A DNA stretch of 64,000 nt from Streptococcus suis (GTDB lineage Bacteria; Bacillota; Bacilli; Lactobacillales; Streptococcaceae). Made by a program: the position numbers and the translations under genes. The stretch spans positions 124,001-188,000 of the forward strand of contig NZ_LR738724.1 in the NCBI RefSeq assembly GCF_902702775.1, read 5' to 3'. Of this stretch, positions 1 to 10,416 are shown one piece after another; the first letter of the stretch is position 1, and the number at the start of each line of letters is the position of its first letter. Below the pieces are notes generated by a model. That model saw nothing but the letters and a program-made list of their open reading frames with translations. It did not search any database and was not told the origin of the DNA.

Positions 1-59
1 TGGACTGGGTAGATAAATTAGCAGAGAAGCTCTGCTATGTCCAAAAGAAAGGAAAGAAC

Positions 60-1016
60 ATGAAGAAATCACTAGGAAGAATCCTTCTAGCGCCTGTGGT
101 GCTGGGGTTGAGTTTGAGTCTTGCTCCTTTGGTGCAAGCGGAGATTCAGACGGATATTATCAATGAAAAATGGGGCAAGCCAACCCTGGTCTACGGTGGC
201 GGTTTGTCAGATGCGCAGGCGACAGAGGTTAACAATCTATTTGGTATTTCGGATGTTAATAATGTCAGTCGTCAGGTGGTTGTTGGCACGGATATGGACC
301 AATATTTAGGTACATCTGGAGCGGACACAGCCTCCCTCTATTCATCTATCTTGGTGCAAAAGCAGGATGCTGGAAAAGGGGTTGTGGTGGATATTAAGAC
401 GCCGCAGAACATCACCTTGATTACCGAGACGCAGTATGCCAATGCGGCTATTACAGCTGGTGCGACGGATGTCTTGATTGATGTAGCTTCTCCGATTCAG
501 GTAACGGGGGAGTCTGCCCTGACAGGTGTTTACAAGGCTCTCGCGGCCAATGGTGAAACAGTTGATACAGCTCGAACCGAAGTAGCTCAACAAGAGCTAG
601 AGACAGTCAATGAAGTAGCGACGGCTCATACAGGTGACTCCAATTTTGATAGTTCAGCCTTGGATAAGGCGGTAGCGGAAATCAAGACAGCTCTTGCCGA
701 CTACAAAAAGTCCAATGGTCAGGTAGCTTCTGAATCAGACATCAATACTATTATTAACGATGTCTTGGCCAATAACGGTTTGGAAAATGTCATCACAGCA
801 GATGAAGTTTCAAAATTGGTTACCTTTGCCAAAGCTTATCAGGAAACCTCTGCCATTGATTCGGCTGAGGTTGCTGCCCAGCTCAACCAGTTCAAACAAC
901 AGGCGGAGCAACAAATTTCAGAAGCCTATAAGAATCTACAAGATTCAGGGATTTTAGAAAAAATCGGTGCCTTCTTTGAAAATCTTTGGAAAGGCTTGAC
1001 CGGTCTATTTGCATAA
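60..1016 (+). CDS. Secreted DUF1002 family protein
   Basis: Resembles the DUF1002 family, exported Firmicute proteins of unknown function; recognised by overall sequence character, not by a search. Residues 1-27 form a classical signal peptide (Lys-Lys, hydrophobic core, cleavage expected after VQA), and no lipobox or LPXTG is present, so the protein should be released or loosely held outside the cell. The rest is soluble; the last 120 residues look helical. The start is supported by the ribosome site AAAGGAAAG at 48-56. The same frame is open back to the left edge of the window, but the signal peptide fixes this ATG. ytpR follows 18 bases later and is probably co-transcribed. Confidence 0.8.
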   Translation: MKKSLGRILLAPVVLGLSLSLAPLVQAEIQTDIINEKWGKPTLVYGGGLSDAQATEVNNLFGISDVNNVSRQVVVGTDMDQYLGTSGADTASLYSSILVQKQDAGKGVVVDIKTPQNITLITETQYANAAITAGATDVLIDVASPIQVTGESALTGVYKALAANGETVDTARTEVAQQELETVNEVATAHTGDSNFDSSALDKAVAEIKTALADYKKSNGQVASESDINTIINDVLANNGLENVITADEVSKLVTFAKAYQETSAIDSAEVAAQLNQFKQQAEQQISEAYKNLQDSGILEKIGAFFENLWKGLTGLFA

Positions 1017-1034
1017 AGGAGAAATGAAAAAGAA

Positions 1035-1658
1035 ATGATTTTTACATATAATAAGGAACACGTCGGCGATGTTCTGATGGTGATTGTTGCTGAGGACAAG
1101 GGACAAGCTGTCCAGTTTGAACGCAAGGGTCAAGTGGCGCGTGTTTTCCTAGAGGAAACAGGAAAAACAGTGGCTTGGAATATCTTTGAAGCATCAAGTT
1201 TGATTGAGATTGCCGGAAATGGTCAGGTTTTCCTGACAGACGAGCAAGTTGCGACCTTGAATGTAGAATTGGCAAAAGAAGGTTTTACTGAAAGCTTGGT
1301 TAACGACAATGCTCCAAAGTTCGTAGTCGGTCAGATTGTGGAATTGGTTCCTCATCCAGACAGCGACCACCTCAATATCTGTCAGGTCAATGTCGGTGGT
1401 AAAACAGTGCAAATCGTAGCTGGTGCCCCAAATGCTGCCCAAGGTTTGAAAACCATTGTAGCTCTTCCGGGGGCAATGATGCCGAGCGGTAGCCTGATTT
1501 TCCCAGGGAAGTTGCGTGGTGAAGATAGCTTTGGTATGATGTGCAGTCCGCGTGAATTGGCTCTGCCAAACGCACCACAAGTCCGTGGTATTATTGAATT
1601 GGACGACTCCGCAGTGGTCGGAGAAGCCTTTGATCCAGTAAAACACTGGAAGGGATAG
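1035..1658 (+). CDS. ytpR: YtpR family tRNA-binding protein
   Basis: A 207-residue homologue of Bacillus YtpR. The N-terminal 90 residues match the domain usually found before the tRNA-binding module; from about residue 97 the sequence FVVGQIVELVPHPDSDHL begins the OB-fold tRNA-binding domain also found at the N-terminus of PheRS beta. The family is presumed to bind tRNA; its exact task is not settled. It is full length for the family. It follows the DUF1002 gene closely, with AAAGGAG at 1016-1022 upstream, and ends at a bidirectional terminator shared with the convergent DUF2785 gene. Confidence 0.88.
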   Translation: MIFTYNKEHVGDVLMVIVAEDKGQAVQFERKGQVARVFLEETGKTVAWNIFEASSLIEIAGNGQVFLTDEQVATLNVELAKEGFTESLVNDNAPKFVVGQIVELVPHPDSDHLNICQVNVGGKTVQIVAGAPNAAQGLKTIVALPGAMMPSGSLIFPGKLRGEDSFGMMCSPRELALPNAPQVRGIIELDDSAVVGEAFDPVKHWKG

Positions 1659-1664
1659 AAAAAG

Positions 1665-1692
1665 AAGAATTGGTCAGATGGCCAATTCTTTT
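1665..1692. terminator. Bidirectional terminator between ytpR and DUF2785
   Basis: AAGAATTGG (1665-1673) and CCAATTCTT (1682-1690) form a perfect 9-bp stem with T-runs on either strand, between two convergent genes. Confidence 0.8.
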
Positions 1693-2470
1693 ATGCTGTT
1701 TCAATTTTTCCTTCAATAGCTTGTTGGAGTTCCGCTGTCAAAGTCTGATGTGAATTGAGTTGGAAGTAGAGACTGGACAGGAAATGCTGGAGGTTGAGCC
1801 ACCGGAAGTAGTCCAGAGGTTCTTGGTTGGGAAAGTCTAGCTTGTTAATCCATTCTGCCAGCTCCTGGCTTGACACTTTTTCATTCAGCAGGAGGTAGAC
1901 AGGGATTTGTGCCAGACGGATTTCTTCACCAGCGGAGAAAACTTGCTTTTGTTTCTTTAGACAAGTGACAATAGCCTGCCAGACTTCTTCGGTTTTATCA
2001 TTGGGAAATTGCTCATGACAGCTTGCAGCCAGAAGAAAATCTGCTCCGTGGGCAGCGGTATGGATCCAGCCGAGTTTTTCATCGTAGCCAGACCAGTCAT
2101 TTTCAATCGTCAAATAATTCAAGGCCTGTTGGAAAAGCAGTTCGCGGTCGTCAGTGCTTAAAAATGCAGAGTACTCAGAATCTTGGTCATTGTCAACAGA
2201 CAGCAGAAGACAGTAAAGCAAGCAAGTAAAACTTCGTTTTAGTGTGGAGCTTTCTAGGGAAAGGGGATTGGTTTCTTGAGAGAATTGCAGTAGCGACTGT
2301 GCTTGTTCTCTTGTAATCAAACCATTTAGAAAGATGTGGCAAAAACTAGTATAAACCAGATCGTTGCGTATAGCAGGATCTGGATGACCGATGTTTTCCA
2401 GCAACCAGACTAGCTCCTGATTGGTATAAGCTTGGGTGGCTTGCAACTTTGAGGTAAGGATATTTTTCAT
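1691..2470 (-). CDS. DUF2785 domain protein
   Basis: A 259-residue soluble, mostly helical protein that looks like the DUF2785 family (motifs such as HPDPAIRNDLVY near the N-terminus and HTAAHGADFLL in the middle). The family has no established function. No signal peptide or membrane segment is visible. It is transcribed away from ssbB, so the 65-bp gap between the two starts holds the com-box promoter of ssbB as well as its own start signals (AAAAGGAGAAAAAT on the minus strand before the ATG). It converges with ytpR. The assignment is by recognition of the conserved motifs only. Confidence 0.75.
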   Translation of the reverse strand: MKNILTSKLQATQAYTNQELVWLLENIGHPDPAIRNDLVYTSFCHIFLNGLITREQAQSLLQFSQETNPLSLESSTLKRSFTCLLYCLLLSVDNDQDSEYSAFLSTDDRELLFQQALNYLTIENDWSGYDEKLGWIHTAAHGADFLLAASCHEQFPNDKTEEVWQAIVTCLKKQKQVFSAGEEIRLAQIPVYLLLNEKVSSQELAEWINKLDFPNQEPLDYFRWLNLQHFLSSLYFQLNSHQTLTAELQQAIEGKIETA

Positions 2471-2507
2471 CTATTTTTCTCCTTTTTCATCGTTTTATCA
2501 TCTTTCC

Positions 2508-2515
2508 TACGAATA
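2508..2515 (+). promoter_or_regulatory. com-box (SigX/ComX promoter) of ssbB
   Basis: TACGAATA matches the streptococcal com-box consensus exactly, lies 20 bases before the ssbB start, and is preceded by a T-rich stretch as in other SigX promoters. It marks ssbB as a late competence gene. Confidence 0.9.
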
Positions 2516-2535
2516 AATAAGTAGGAGGATAAAAA

Positions 2536-2931
2536 ATGTATAATAAAATCATTGCAATCGGTCGCTTGACGGCCCAACCGGAACTGACTCAAACGCCAAA
2601 TGGCAAAAATCTGACTCGTGTTACAATTGCTGTGAATCGCCGTTTCAAAACAGAAAATGGCGAGCGTGAGGCAGACTTTTTGAATGTTATTTTCTGGGGA
2701 AAACTGGCGGAAACACTTGTCTCTTATGGTAGTAAAGGAAGTTTAATTTCTATTGATGGTGAGTTGCGGACGCGAAAATACGAAAAAGATGGCAGCAACC
2801 ACTATGTGACCGAAATCTTGGGCAATACCTTCCAGTTGCTCGAAAGCCGCGCCCAACGTGCCATGCGAGAAAATAATACTGGCGATGACCTAGCTGACTT
2901 GGTCTTGGAAGAGGAAGAATTGCCGTTTTAA
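2536..2931 (+). CDS. ssbB: Competence-induced single-strand DNA-binding protein SsbB
   Basis: A 131-residue OB-fold single-strand DNA-binding protein. Its length, and a C-terminus ending AMRENNTGDDLADLVLEEEE followed by LPF, match pneumococcal SsbB as I remember it rather than the longer housekeeping Ssb with its Gly/Pro-rich linker. The acidic tail is the usual partner-docking site. In pneumococcus SsbB protects imported DNA during transformation. The exact com-box 20 bases upstream supports SigX control. AGGAGG at 2524-2529 is the ribosome site. A terminator follows at 3011. Confidence 0.93.
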   Translation: MYNKIIAIGRLTAQPELTQTPNGKNLTRVTIAVNRRFKTENGEREADFLNVIFWGKLAETLVSYGSKGSLISIDGELRTRKYEKDGSNHYVTEILGNTFQLLESRAQRAMRENNTGDDLADLVLEEEELPF

Positions 2932-3010
2932 TATCCGTCCCAAGACCGATGGAGAATGTTGAAAAGTAGGTTATACTATAGTCAATCCTAAATATTTTTC
3001 ATATCTCCTT

Positions 3011-3039
3011 AAAAACGCTGACGAAAGTTGGCGTTTTTT
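3011..3039. terminator. Terminator after ssbB
   Basis: AACGC-TGAC, loop GAAA, GTTG-GCGTT with two G-T pairs, then six T. The A-run on the left makes it usable on the minus strand as well, for the convergent small membrane gene. Confidence 0.7.
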
Positions 3040-3044
3040 GCTGT

Positions 3045-3290
3045 TCATTTTCTATATTTCCACCATTCTACTAGCATAACAATCAGTGACAATAGGATAA
3101 CGCCGTAGAAGAAAAAGATGATGTAATGAGGGTGGCTAAAGAAAAATATCCAGACTAGCCAGAGTAGATAGGCGAATATCATTTTCCCCCAAAAGCCTAA
3201 TTTACGTTTTAAAAACCATTCTGCAAAACTTTCGTAGGCTGAAAATCGGCTTTCTAGGTAATCTGTTTTTAAATCTCTAAAAATTTTCAT
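3045..3290 (-). CDS. Small two-helix membrane protein, unknown
   Basis: An 81-residue protein I do not recognise. It has a charged N-terminal segment (residues 1-32), then two hydrophobic segments at about 36-52 and 55-75 ending in WWKYRK, so it is probably an integral membrane protein with both ends inside. AGGGGGTATTC precedes the ATG on the minus strand. It lies alone between ssbB and groESL and is convergent with ssbB. Coding status rests on the ribosome site, the sensible membrane topology and the lack of a competing frame. Confidence 0.6.
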   Translation of the reverse strand: MKIFRDLKTDYLESRFSAYESFAEWFLKRKLGFWGKMIFAYLLWLVWIFFFSHPHYIIFFFYGVILLSLIVMLVEWWKYRK

Positions 3291-3399
3291 GAATACCCCC
3301 TAACTTGTTAAAAATAGTATAGCATAGTTTACCAATAATGAATAGGTAAATTCTATCTCATACTTAAGAAGGATTTTCACGAAAAAGGAATAGAATTTT

Positions 3400-3416
3400 C
3401 TTGACTATTTTTGACC
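3400..3416 (-). promoter_or_regulatory. CtsR operator overlapping the groESL -35 box
   Basis: Read on the minus strand the site is GGTCAAA-AAT-AGTCAAG, which matches the CtsR heptad repeat (A/G)GTCAAA-NAN-(A/G)GTCAAA at 13 of 14 defined heptad positions. It covers the -35 element. Confidence 0.75.
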
Positions 3417-3428
3417 AAGTGATACAAT
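3401..3428 (+). promoter_or_regulatory. groESL sigma-A promoter
   Basis: TTGACT (3401-3406), 16-base spacer, TACAAT (3423-3428), directly before CIRCE. Confidence 0.85.
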
Positions 3429-3440
3429 AGGAAATGTGAA

Positions 3441-3467
3441 TTAGCACTCGGAGGTAAAGAGTGCTAA
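3441..3467 (+). promoter_or_regulatory. CIRCE element (HrcA operator)
   Basis: Perfect TTAGCACTC, 9-base spacer, GAGTGCTAA. It lies between the groESL promoter and the groES ribosome site. Confidence 0.97.
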
Positions 3468-3487
3468 AAAGACCAGGAGGTAATACC

Positions 3488-5402
<1,915 letters not shown>

Positions 5403-5416
5403 GAAATAGCAAAATG

Positions 5417-5442
5417 ACACAGCTGATTGGCTGTGTTTTTTC
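5417..5442 (+). terminator. Terminator of groESL
   Basis: ACACAGC (5417-5423) and GCTGTGT (5430-5436), then a T-run. Confidence 0.88.
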
Positions 5443-5465
5443 TTGAAAATTTCAAACATATCTAT

Positions 5466-5494
5466 TTGACAATGGGTTTGGGATGTGGTACTAT
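5466..5494 (+). promoter_or_regulatory. rpsL-rpsG promoter
   Basis: TTGACA (5466-5471), 17-base spacer, TACTAT (5489-5494). Transcription is expected from about 5501. Confidence 0.85.
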
Positions 5495-5500
5495 ATTAGA

Positions 5501-5632
5501 CGGTACTTTTTACTTTTGGTCTCTCAAGAGTGTACAGGGACGTGCTGACAAATGTTGCAAAAGTACACACAGATAGGGGTTGTCACCAATGCCCTATCAC
5601 CAAAAATAAAAAATATATACAGGAGAATGTAG
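5501..5632 (+). other. Long structured 5' leader of rpsL
   Basis: About 130 bases of untranslated leader. Two paired elements are visible: GTGTAC (5530-5535) with GTACAC (5563-5568), and GATAGGG (5572-5578) with CCCTATC (5592-5598). No T-run follows, so it is not a plain terminator. It could serve ribosomal-protein autoregulation, which I cannot confirm. Confidence 0.5.
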
Positions 5633-6046
5633 ATGCCTACAATTAACCAGTTGGTACGTAAACCACGTAAGTCTAAAGTAGAAAAATCTAAATCACCAGC
5701 TTTGAACGTTGGTTACAACAGCCGTAAAAAAGTTCAAACAAACGTTTCATCACCACAAAAACGCGGTGTTGCAACTCGTGTCGGAACAATGACACCTAAA
5801 AAACCTAACTCAGCCCTTCGTAAATTTGCTCGTGTACGTTTGAGCAACCTTATCGAGGTTACTGCTTACATCCCAGGTATCGGTCACAACTTGCAAGAGC
5901 ACAGCGTTGTTCTTCTTCGTGGTGGACGTGTAAAAGACCTTCCAGGGGTACGTTACCATATCGTTCGTGGTGCACTTGATACTGCAGGTGTTAACGATCG
6001 TAAGCAAGGCCGTTCTAAATACGGTACTAAACGTCCAAAAGGCTAA
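5633..6046 (+). CDS. rpsL: 30S ribosomal protein S12
   Basis: A 137-residue S12, part of the decoding centre of the small subunit. The conserved core ([37 protein letters not shown]) is intact, including the lysines of TPKKPNS and of GGRVKDLPG where streptomycin-resistance changes occur; both appear wild type. AGGAG at 5621-5625 is the ribosome site. rpsG follows 16 bases later in the same unit. Confidence 0.98.
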   Translation: MPTINQLVRKPRKSKVEKSKSPALNVGYNSRKKVQTNVSSPQKRGVATRVGTMTPKKPNSALRKFARVRLSNLIEVTAYIPGIGHNLQEHSVVLLRGGRVKDLPGVRYHIVRGALDTAGVNDRKQGRSKYGTKRPKG

Positions 6047-6062
6047 GAAAGGGGAAATATAA

Positions 6063-6533
6063 ATGAGTCGTAAAAATCAAGCGCCTAAGCGCGAAGTATT
6101 GCCAGATCCATTGTATAACTCAAAATTGGTAACTCGTTTGATCAACCGTGTTATGTTGGACGGTAAACGTGGTACTGCTGCATCAATCGTTTACGGTGCT
6201 TTTGATCAAATCAAAGAAGCAACTGGTAACGATGCACTTGAAGTATTTGAAACAGCAATGGAAAACATCATGCCTGTACTTGAAGTACGTGCACGTCGTG
6301 TCGGTGGTTCTAACTACCAAGTCCCAGTTGAAGTTCGTCCAGAGCGTCGTACAACACTTGGTCTTCGTTGGTTGGTAACAATCGCTCGTAACCGTGGTGA
6401 GCACACTATGATTGATCGCCTTGCGAAAGAAATCATGGATGCAGCAAACAACACAGGTGCAGCTGTTAAGAAACGTGAAGATACTCACAAAATGGCAGAA
6501 GCAAACCGCGCATTCGCACACTTCCGCTGGTAA
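6063..6533 (+). CDS. rpsG: 30S ribosomal protein S7
   Basis: A 156-residue S7, the primary assembly protein of the 30S head that contacts the 3' domain of 16S rRNA. The start [20 protein letters not shown] and the end [15 protein letters not shown] are typical. AAAGGGG lies before the ATG. It is the last gene of the rpsL-rpsG unit: a 326-base spacer with its own terminator and promoter separates it from fusA, so the classical str operon is at least partly split here. Confidence 0.98.
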
Positions 6534-6777
6534 GATAGGATGTGAGGACGTTAAGAAAATTCAAGGAAAAATAGGAAATCAGACGATGGACCTTAAGGTC
6601 CAAGGAAGATTTATCTTTTTTCCAGAATTTTTAGTCCGAACTCAACTAATTAAGATGTGAGGACGTTAAGTCAGTTCTACATAAATCAATTGAGATTATG
6701 CACCAACTTATCGTTCAACCATCAAAAATCGGATTGAGGCTTGCCTCAACCACTTCACACCATTAGTAAGAACTTAA

Positions 6778-6807
6778 GCGGGTGGGATTTACCCACTCGC
6801 TTTTCTT
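6778..6807 (+). terminator. Terminator of rpsL-rpsG
   Basis: GCGGGTGGG (6778-6786), loop ATTTA, CCCACTCGC (6792-6800) with one G-T pair, then TTTTCTT. Confidence 0.88.
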
Positions 6808-6813
6808 AAAATA

Positions 6814-6822
6814 TGGTATAAT
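6814..6822 (+). promoter_or_regulatory. Extended -10 promoter of fusA
   Basis: TGG followed by TATAAT (6817-6822) starts 7 bases past the terminator tail; no good -35 box. Confidence 0.65.
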
Positions 6823-6859
6823 CAGAATAGAAAACTAAAAATATAGGAGAACAAACCTC

Positions 6860-8941
6860 ATGGCACGCGAATTTTCATTAGAAAAAACTCGTAATATCGG
6901 TATCATGGCGCACGTTGACGCGGGTAAAACAACGACAACTGAGCGTATTCTTTACTACACTGGTAAAATCCACAAAATCGGTGAAACTCACGAAGGTGCA
7001 TCACAAATGGACTGGATGGAGCAAGAGCAAGAGCGTGGTATCACTATCACATCTGCTGCGACAACAGCTCAATGGAATAACCACCGTGTAAACATCATCG
7101 ACACACCAGGACACGTGGACTTCACAATCGAAGTACAACGTTCACTTCGCGTTCTTGATGGTGCGGTAACCGTTCTTGACTCACAATCAGGTGTTGAGCC
7201 GCAAACTGAAACAGTATGGCGTCAAGCAACTGAATACGGTGTTCCACGTATCGTATTCGCTAACAAAATGGATAAAATCGGTGCTGACTTCCTTTACTCA
7301 GTAAGCACACTTCATGAGCGTCTTCAAGCAAATGCTCATCCAATCCAATTGCCAATCGGTTCTGAAGATGAGTTCCGTGGAATCATCGACTTGATCAAGA
7401 TGAAAGCTGAAATCTATACTAACGACCTTGGTACAGATATTCTTGAAGAAGATATTCCAGCTGAATACCTTGAGCAAGCTGAAGAATACCGTGAAAAATT
7501 GGTTGAAGCAGTTGCTGAAACTGATGAAGAATTGATGATGAAATACCTTGAAGGTGAAGAAATCACAAACGAAGAATTAAAAGCTGCTATCCGTAAAGCA
7601 ACTATCAACGTTGAATTCTTCCCAGTATTGTGTGGTTCAGCCTTCAAAAACAAAGGTGTTCAGTTGATGCTTGATGCGGTTATCGACTACCTTCCAAGCC
7701 CACTTGACATCCCTGCTATTAAAGGTGTTAACCCAGATACAGATGCTGAAGAAGAGCGTCATGCATCAGATGAAGAGCCATTTGCAGCTCTTGCCTTCAA
7801 GATCATGACTGACCCATTCGTAGGTCGTTTGACATTCTTCCGTGTATATTCAGGTGTCCTTAACAGCGGTTCATACGTATTGAACACTTCTAAAGGTAAA
7901 CGTGAGCGTATCGGACGTATCCTTCAAATGCACGCAAACAGCCGTCAAGAAATTGAAACTGTTTATGCAGGTGACATCGCCGCTGCGGTTGGTTTGAAAG
8001 ATACTACAACTGGTGACTCATTGACAGATGAAAAAGCAAAAATCATCCTTGAGTCAATCCACGTTCCAGAACCAGTTATCCAATTGATGGTTGAGCCTAA
8101 GTCTAAAGCTGACCAAGACAAGATGGGTATTGCCCTTTCTAAATTGGCTGAAGAAGATCCAACATTCCGCGTTGAAACAAACGTTGAAACTGGTGAAACA
8201 GTTATCTCTGGTATGGGTGAGTTGCACTTGGATGTCCTTGTTGACCGTATGCGTCGTGAATTCAAGGTTGAAGCAAACGTAGGTGCTCCTCAAGTATCAT
8301 ATCGTGAAACATTCCGCGCTTCTACACAAGCTCGTGGTTTCTTCAAACGCCAGTCTGGTGGTAAAGGTCAATTCGGTGATGTTTGGATTGAATTCACACC
8401 AAACGAAGAAGGTAAAGGTTTCGAGTTCGAGAACGCTATCGTCGGTGGTGTGGTTCCACGTGAATTCATCCCAGCGGTTGAAAAGGGTCTCGTAGAATCT
8501 ATGGCTAACGGTGTTCTTGCTGGTTACCCAATCGTTGACGTTAAAGCGAAGCTTTACGATGGTTCATACCACGATGTCGACTCATCTGAAACAGCCTTCA
8601 AAGTGGCAGCGTCTCTTGCCCTTAAAGAAGCAGCTAAATCAGCTCAACCAACTATCCTTGAGCCAATGATGCTTGTAACAATCACTGCACCAGAAGATAA
8701 CCTTGGTGACGTTATGGGTCACGTTACTGCACGTCGTGGTCGCGTCGATGGTATGGAAGCTCGTGGTAACACGCAAATCGTTCGTGCTTATGTGCCACTT
8801 GCTGAAATGTTCGGTTACGCAACTGTTCTTCGTTCAGCAACACAAGGTCGCGGTACCTTCATGATGGTATTTGACCACTACGAAGATGTACCAAAATCTG
8901 TACAAGATGAAATCATTAAGAAAAACGGTGGCAATGCATAA
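6860..8941 (+). CDS. fusA: Elongation factor G
   Basis: A 693-residue translational GTPase that drives ribosomal translocation. The GTPase motifs are in place: G1 [14 protein letters not shown] (residues 17-30), switch [10 protein letters not shown] and G4 NKMDKIG, followed by domains II-V ending with the usual EF-G C-terminus ([18 protein letters not shown]). The length is standard. It has its own extended -10 promoter and ribosome site (TAGGAGAA) and a strong terminator, so it forms a single-gene unit here. Confidence 0.98.
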   Translation: MAREFSLEKTRNIGIMAHVDAGKTTTTERILYYTGKIHKIGETHEGASQMDWMEQEQERGITITSAATTAQWNNHRVNIIDTPGHVDFTIEVQRSLRVLDGAVTVLDSQSGVEPQTETVWRQATEYGVPRIVFANKMDKIGADFLYSVSTLHERLQANAHPIQLPIGSEDEFRGIIDLIKMKAEIYTNDLGTDILEEDIPAEYLEQAEEYREKLVEAVAETDEELMMKYLEGEEITNEELKAAIRKATINVEFFPVLCGSAFKNKGVQLMLDAVIDYLPSPLDIPAIKGVNPDTDAEEERHASDEEPFAALAFKIMTDPFVGRLTFFRVYSGVLNSGSYVLNTSKGKRERIGRILQMHANSRQEIETVYAGDIAAAVGLKDTTTGDSLTDEKAKIILESIHVPEPVIQLMVEPKSKADQDKMGIALSKLAEEDPTFRVETNVETGETVISGMGELHLDVLVDRMRREFKVEANVGAPQVSYRETFRASTQARGFFKRQSGGKGQFGDVWIEFTPNEEGKGFEFENAIVGGVVPREFIPAVEKGLVESMANGVLAGYPIVDVKAKLYDGSYHDVDSSETAFKVAASLALKEAAKSAQPTILEPMMLVTITAPEDNLGDVMGHVTARRGRVDGMEARGNTQIVRAYVPLAEMFGYATVLRSATQGRGTFMMVFDHYEDVPKSVQDEIIKKNGGNA

Positions 8942-8951
8942 TTGCTAACCC

Positions 8952-8973
8952 AGGCAGCTTCGGCTGCCTTTTT
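8952..8973 (+). terminator. Terminator of fusA
   Basis: AGGCAGC, tetraloop TTCG, GCTGCCT, then a T-run. Confidence 0.92.
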
Positions 8974-9007
8974 CTATGTAAGTTCCTGCATTAAAGTATG
9001 CAAACTC

Positions 9008-9036
9008 TTGCAATTTTCGGTAAATAGTTATATAAT
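9008..9036 (+). promoter_or_regulatory. gap promoter and leader
   Basis: TTGCAA (9008-9013), 17-base spacer, TATAAT (9031-9036). The leader of about 105 bases contains a perfect inverted repeat TTAAAAGGC-TT-GCCTTTTAA at 9091-9110 with no T-run after it. Confidence 0.82.
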
Positions 9037-9147
9037 AAAAACGTTGAAAAGATGCTTGTAGGCTTACAAGTTAATATTTTCACAAAAGGATTAAAAGGCT
9101 TGCCTTTTAAAATAAAGAACTCGATTTTCATAAGGAGGAAATCATTC

Positions 9148-10158
9148 ATGGTAGTTAAAGTTGGTATTAACGGTTTCGGACGTATCGGTCGTCTTGCTTT
9201 CCGTCGTATCCAAAACGTAGAAGGTGTTGAAGTTACTCGTATCAACGACCTTACAGATCCAGTAATGCTTGCACACTTGTTGAAATATGACACAACTCAA
9301 GGTCGTTTCGACGGTACTGTTGAAGTTAAAGACGGTGGTTTCGAAGTTAACGGTAAATTCGTTAAAGTTTCTGCTGAGCGCGAGCCAGGAAACATCGACT
9401 GGGCTACTGATGGCGTAGATATCGTTTTGGAAGCTACAGGTTTCTTTGCTTCTAAAGAAAAAGCTGAGCAACACATCCACGCTAACGGTGCTAAAAAAGT
9501 TGTTATCACTGCTCCTGGTGGTAACGATGTTAAGACTGTTGTTTTCAACACTAACCACGACATCCTTGATGGTACTGAAACAGTTATCTCAGGTGCTTCA
9601 TGTACTACAAACTGTTTGGCACCAATGGCTAAAGCTCTTCACGATGCATTTGGCGTTCAAAAAGGTTTGATGACTACAATCCACGGTTACACTGGTGACC
9701 AAATGGTTCTTGACGGACCACACCGTGGTGGTGACCTTCGTCGTGCACGTGCTGCTGCTGCAAACATCGTTCCTAACTCAACTGGTGCTGCTAAAGCTAT
9801 CGGCTTGGTAATCCCAGAATTGAACGGTAAACTTGACGGTGCTGCACAACGTGTTCCAGTTCCAACAGGTTCTGTAACTGAATTGGTTGCAACTCTTGAC
9901 AAGAAAGTAACTGCTGAAGAAGTAAACGCTGCTATGAAAGCTGCTGCTACTGAATCATTTGGTTACACTGAAGACCAAATCGTATCTTCAGATATCGTAG
10001 GTATCTCATTCGGTTCATTGTTTGATGCAACTCAAACTAAAGTTATCGAAGTTGATGGCGAGCAATTGGTTAAAGTTGTTTCATGGTACGACAACGAAAT
10101 GTCTTACACTGCACAACTTGTTCGTACTCTTGAGTACTTCGCAAAAATCGCTAAATAA
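9148..10158 (+). CDS. gap: Glyceraldehyde-3-phosphate dehydrogenase
   Basis: A 336-residue NAD-dependent glycolytic GAPDH. The Rossmann start [17 protein letters not shown] and the catalytic motif [12 protein letters not shown] (active-site Cys near residue 152) are intact. The start is the ATG at 9148 behind AAGGAGG at 9132-9138; a longer in-frame reading from 9052 would begin in the leader and is rejected. In streptococci GAPDH is also found on the cell surface, but nothing in the sequence shows export. Codon use is strongly biased, as expected for an abundant protein. It has its own promoter and terminator. Confidence 0.97.
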   Translation: MVVKVGINGFGRIGRLAFRRIQNVEGVEVTRINDLTDPVMLAHLLKYDTTQGRFDGTVEVKDGGFEVNGKFVKVSAEREPGNIDWATDGVDIVLEATGFFASKEKAEQHIHANGAKKVVITAPGGNDVKTVVFNTNHDILDGTETVISGASCTTNCLAPMAKALHDAFGVQKGLMTTIHGYTGDQMVLDGPHRGGDLRRARAAAANIVPNSTGAAKAIGLVIPELNGKLDGAAQRVPVPTGSVTELVATLDKKVTAEEVNAAMKAAATESFGYTEDQIVSSDIVGISFGSLFDATQTKVIEVDGEQLVKVVSWYDNEMSYTAQLVRTLEYFAKIAK

Positions 10159-10175
10159 TCCTTAGTGAAAATCGA

Positions 10176-10197
10176 AGAGGCTTCGGCCTCTTTTTTT
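10176..10197 (+). terminator. Terminator of gap
   Basis: AGAGGC, tetraloop TTCG, GCCTCT, then seven T. Confidence 0.92.
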
Positions 10198-10372
10198 GTA
10201 TTTTCGGATTGCTGGAATATGGCTGTTTTCTTATGCTAAAAATATGAATGAGATGAGTTGTTTCTGGTTTGGCAATTTTAGAATTTGAAAAATCTGATTA
10301 CGAGGCGATAGTTTTAGATTTCATAACATTTGTGAAAAAAATATCTTTATGCAAGAAAAAATACAGAAAATA

Positions 10373-10381
10373 TGATACAAT
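10373..10381 (+). promoter_or_regulatory. Extended -10 promoter of pgk
   Basis: TGA then TACAAT (10376-10381), 35 bases before the start codon; the -35 region is weak. Nothing else is evident in the 258-base spacer after gap. Confidence 0.6.
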
Positions 10382-10416
10382 GGTAAAGTAAATATAATTT
10401 AAGGAGTTCTTATCTA

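Larger units (their letters stand above)
6534..6859 (+). other. rpsG-fusA spacer with repeats and hairpins
   Basis: No gene seen. It contains a 16-base direct repeat ATGTGAGGACGTTAAG at 6540-6555 and 6655-6670, a perfect 14-base palindrome GGACCTTAAGGTCC at 6588-6601, a hairpin TTGAGGC-TT-GCCTCAA at 6734-6749, the terminator at 6778 and the fusA promoter at 6814. Confidence 0.75.

Noticed and set aside
1..59. In-frame extension of the DUF1002 gene to the left edge, and an AGCAGAG/CTCTGCT hairpin at 20-36
   Set aside because: A signal peptide and ribosome site fix the start at 60; the hairpin has no T-run and its upstream context is missing.
9052..9147. N-terminal extension of GAPDH
   Set aside because: It covers the leader hairpin; the strong ribosome site and conserved start are at 9148.
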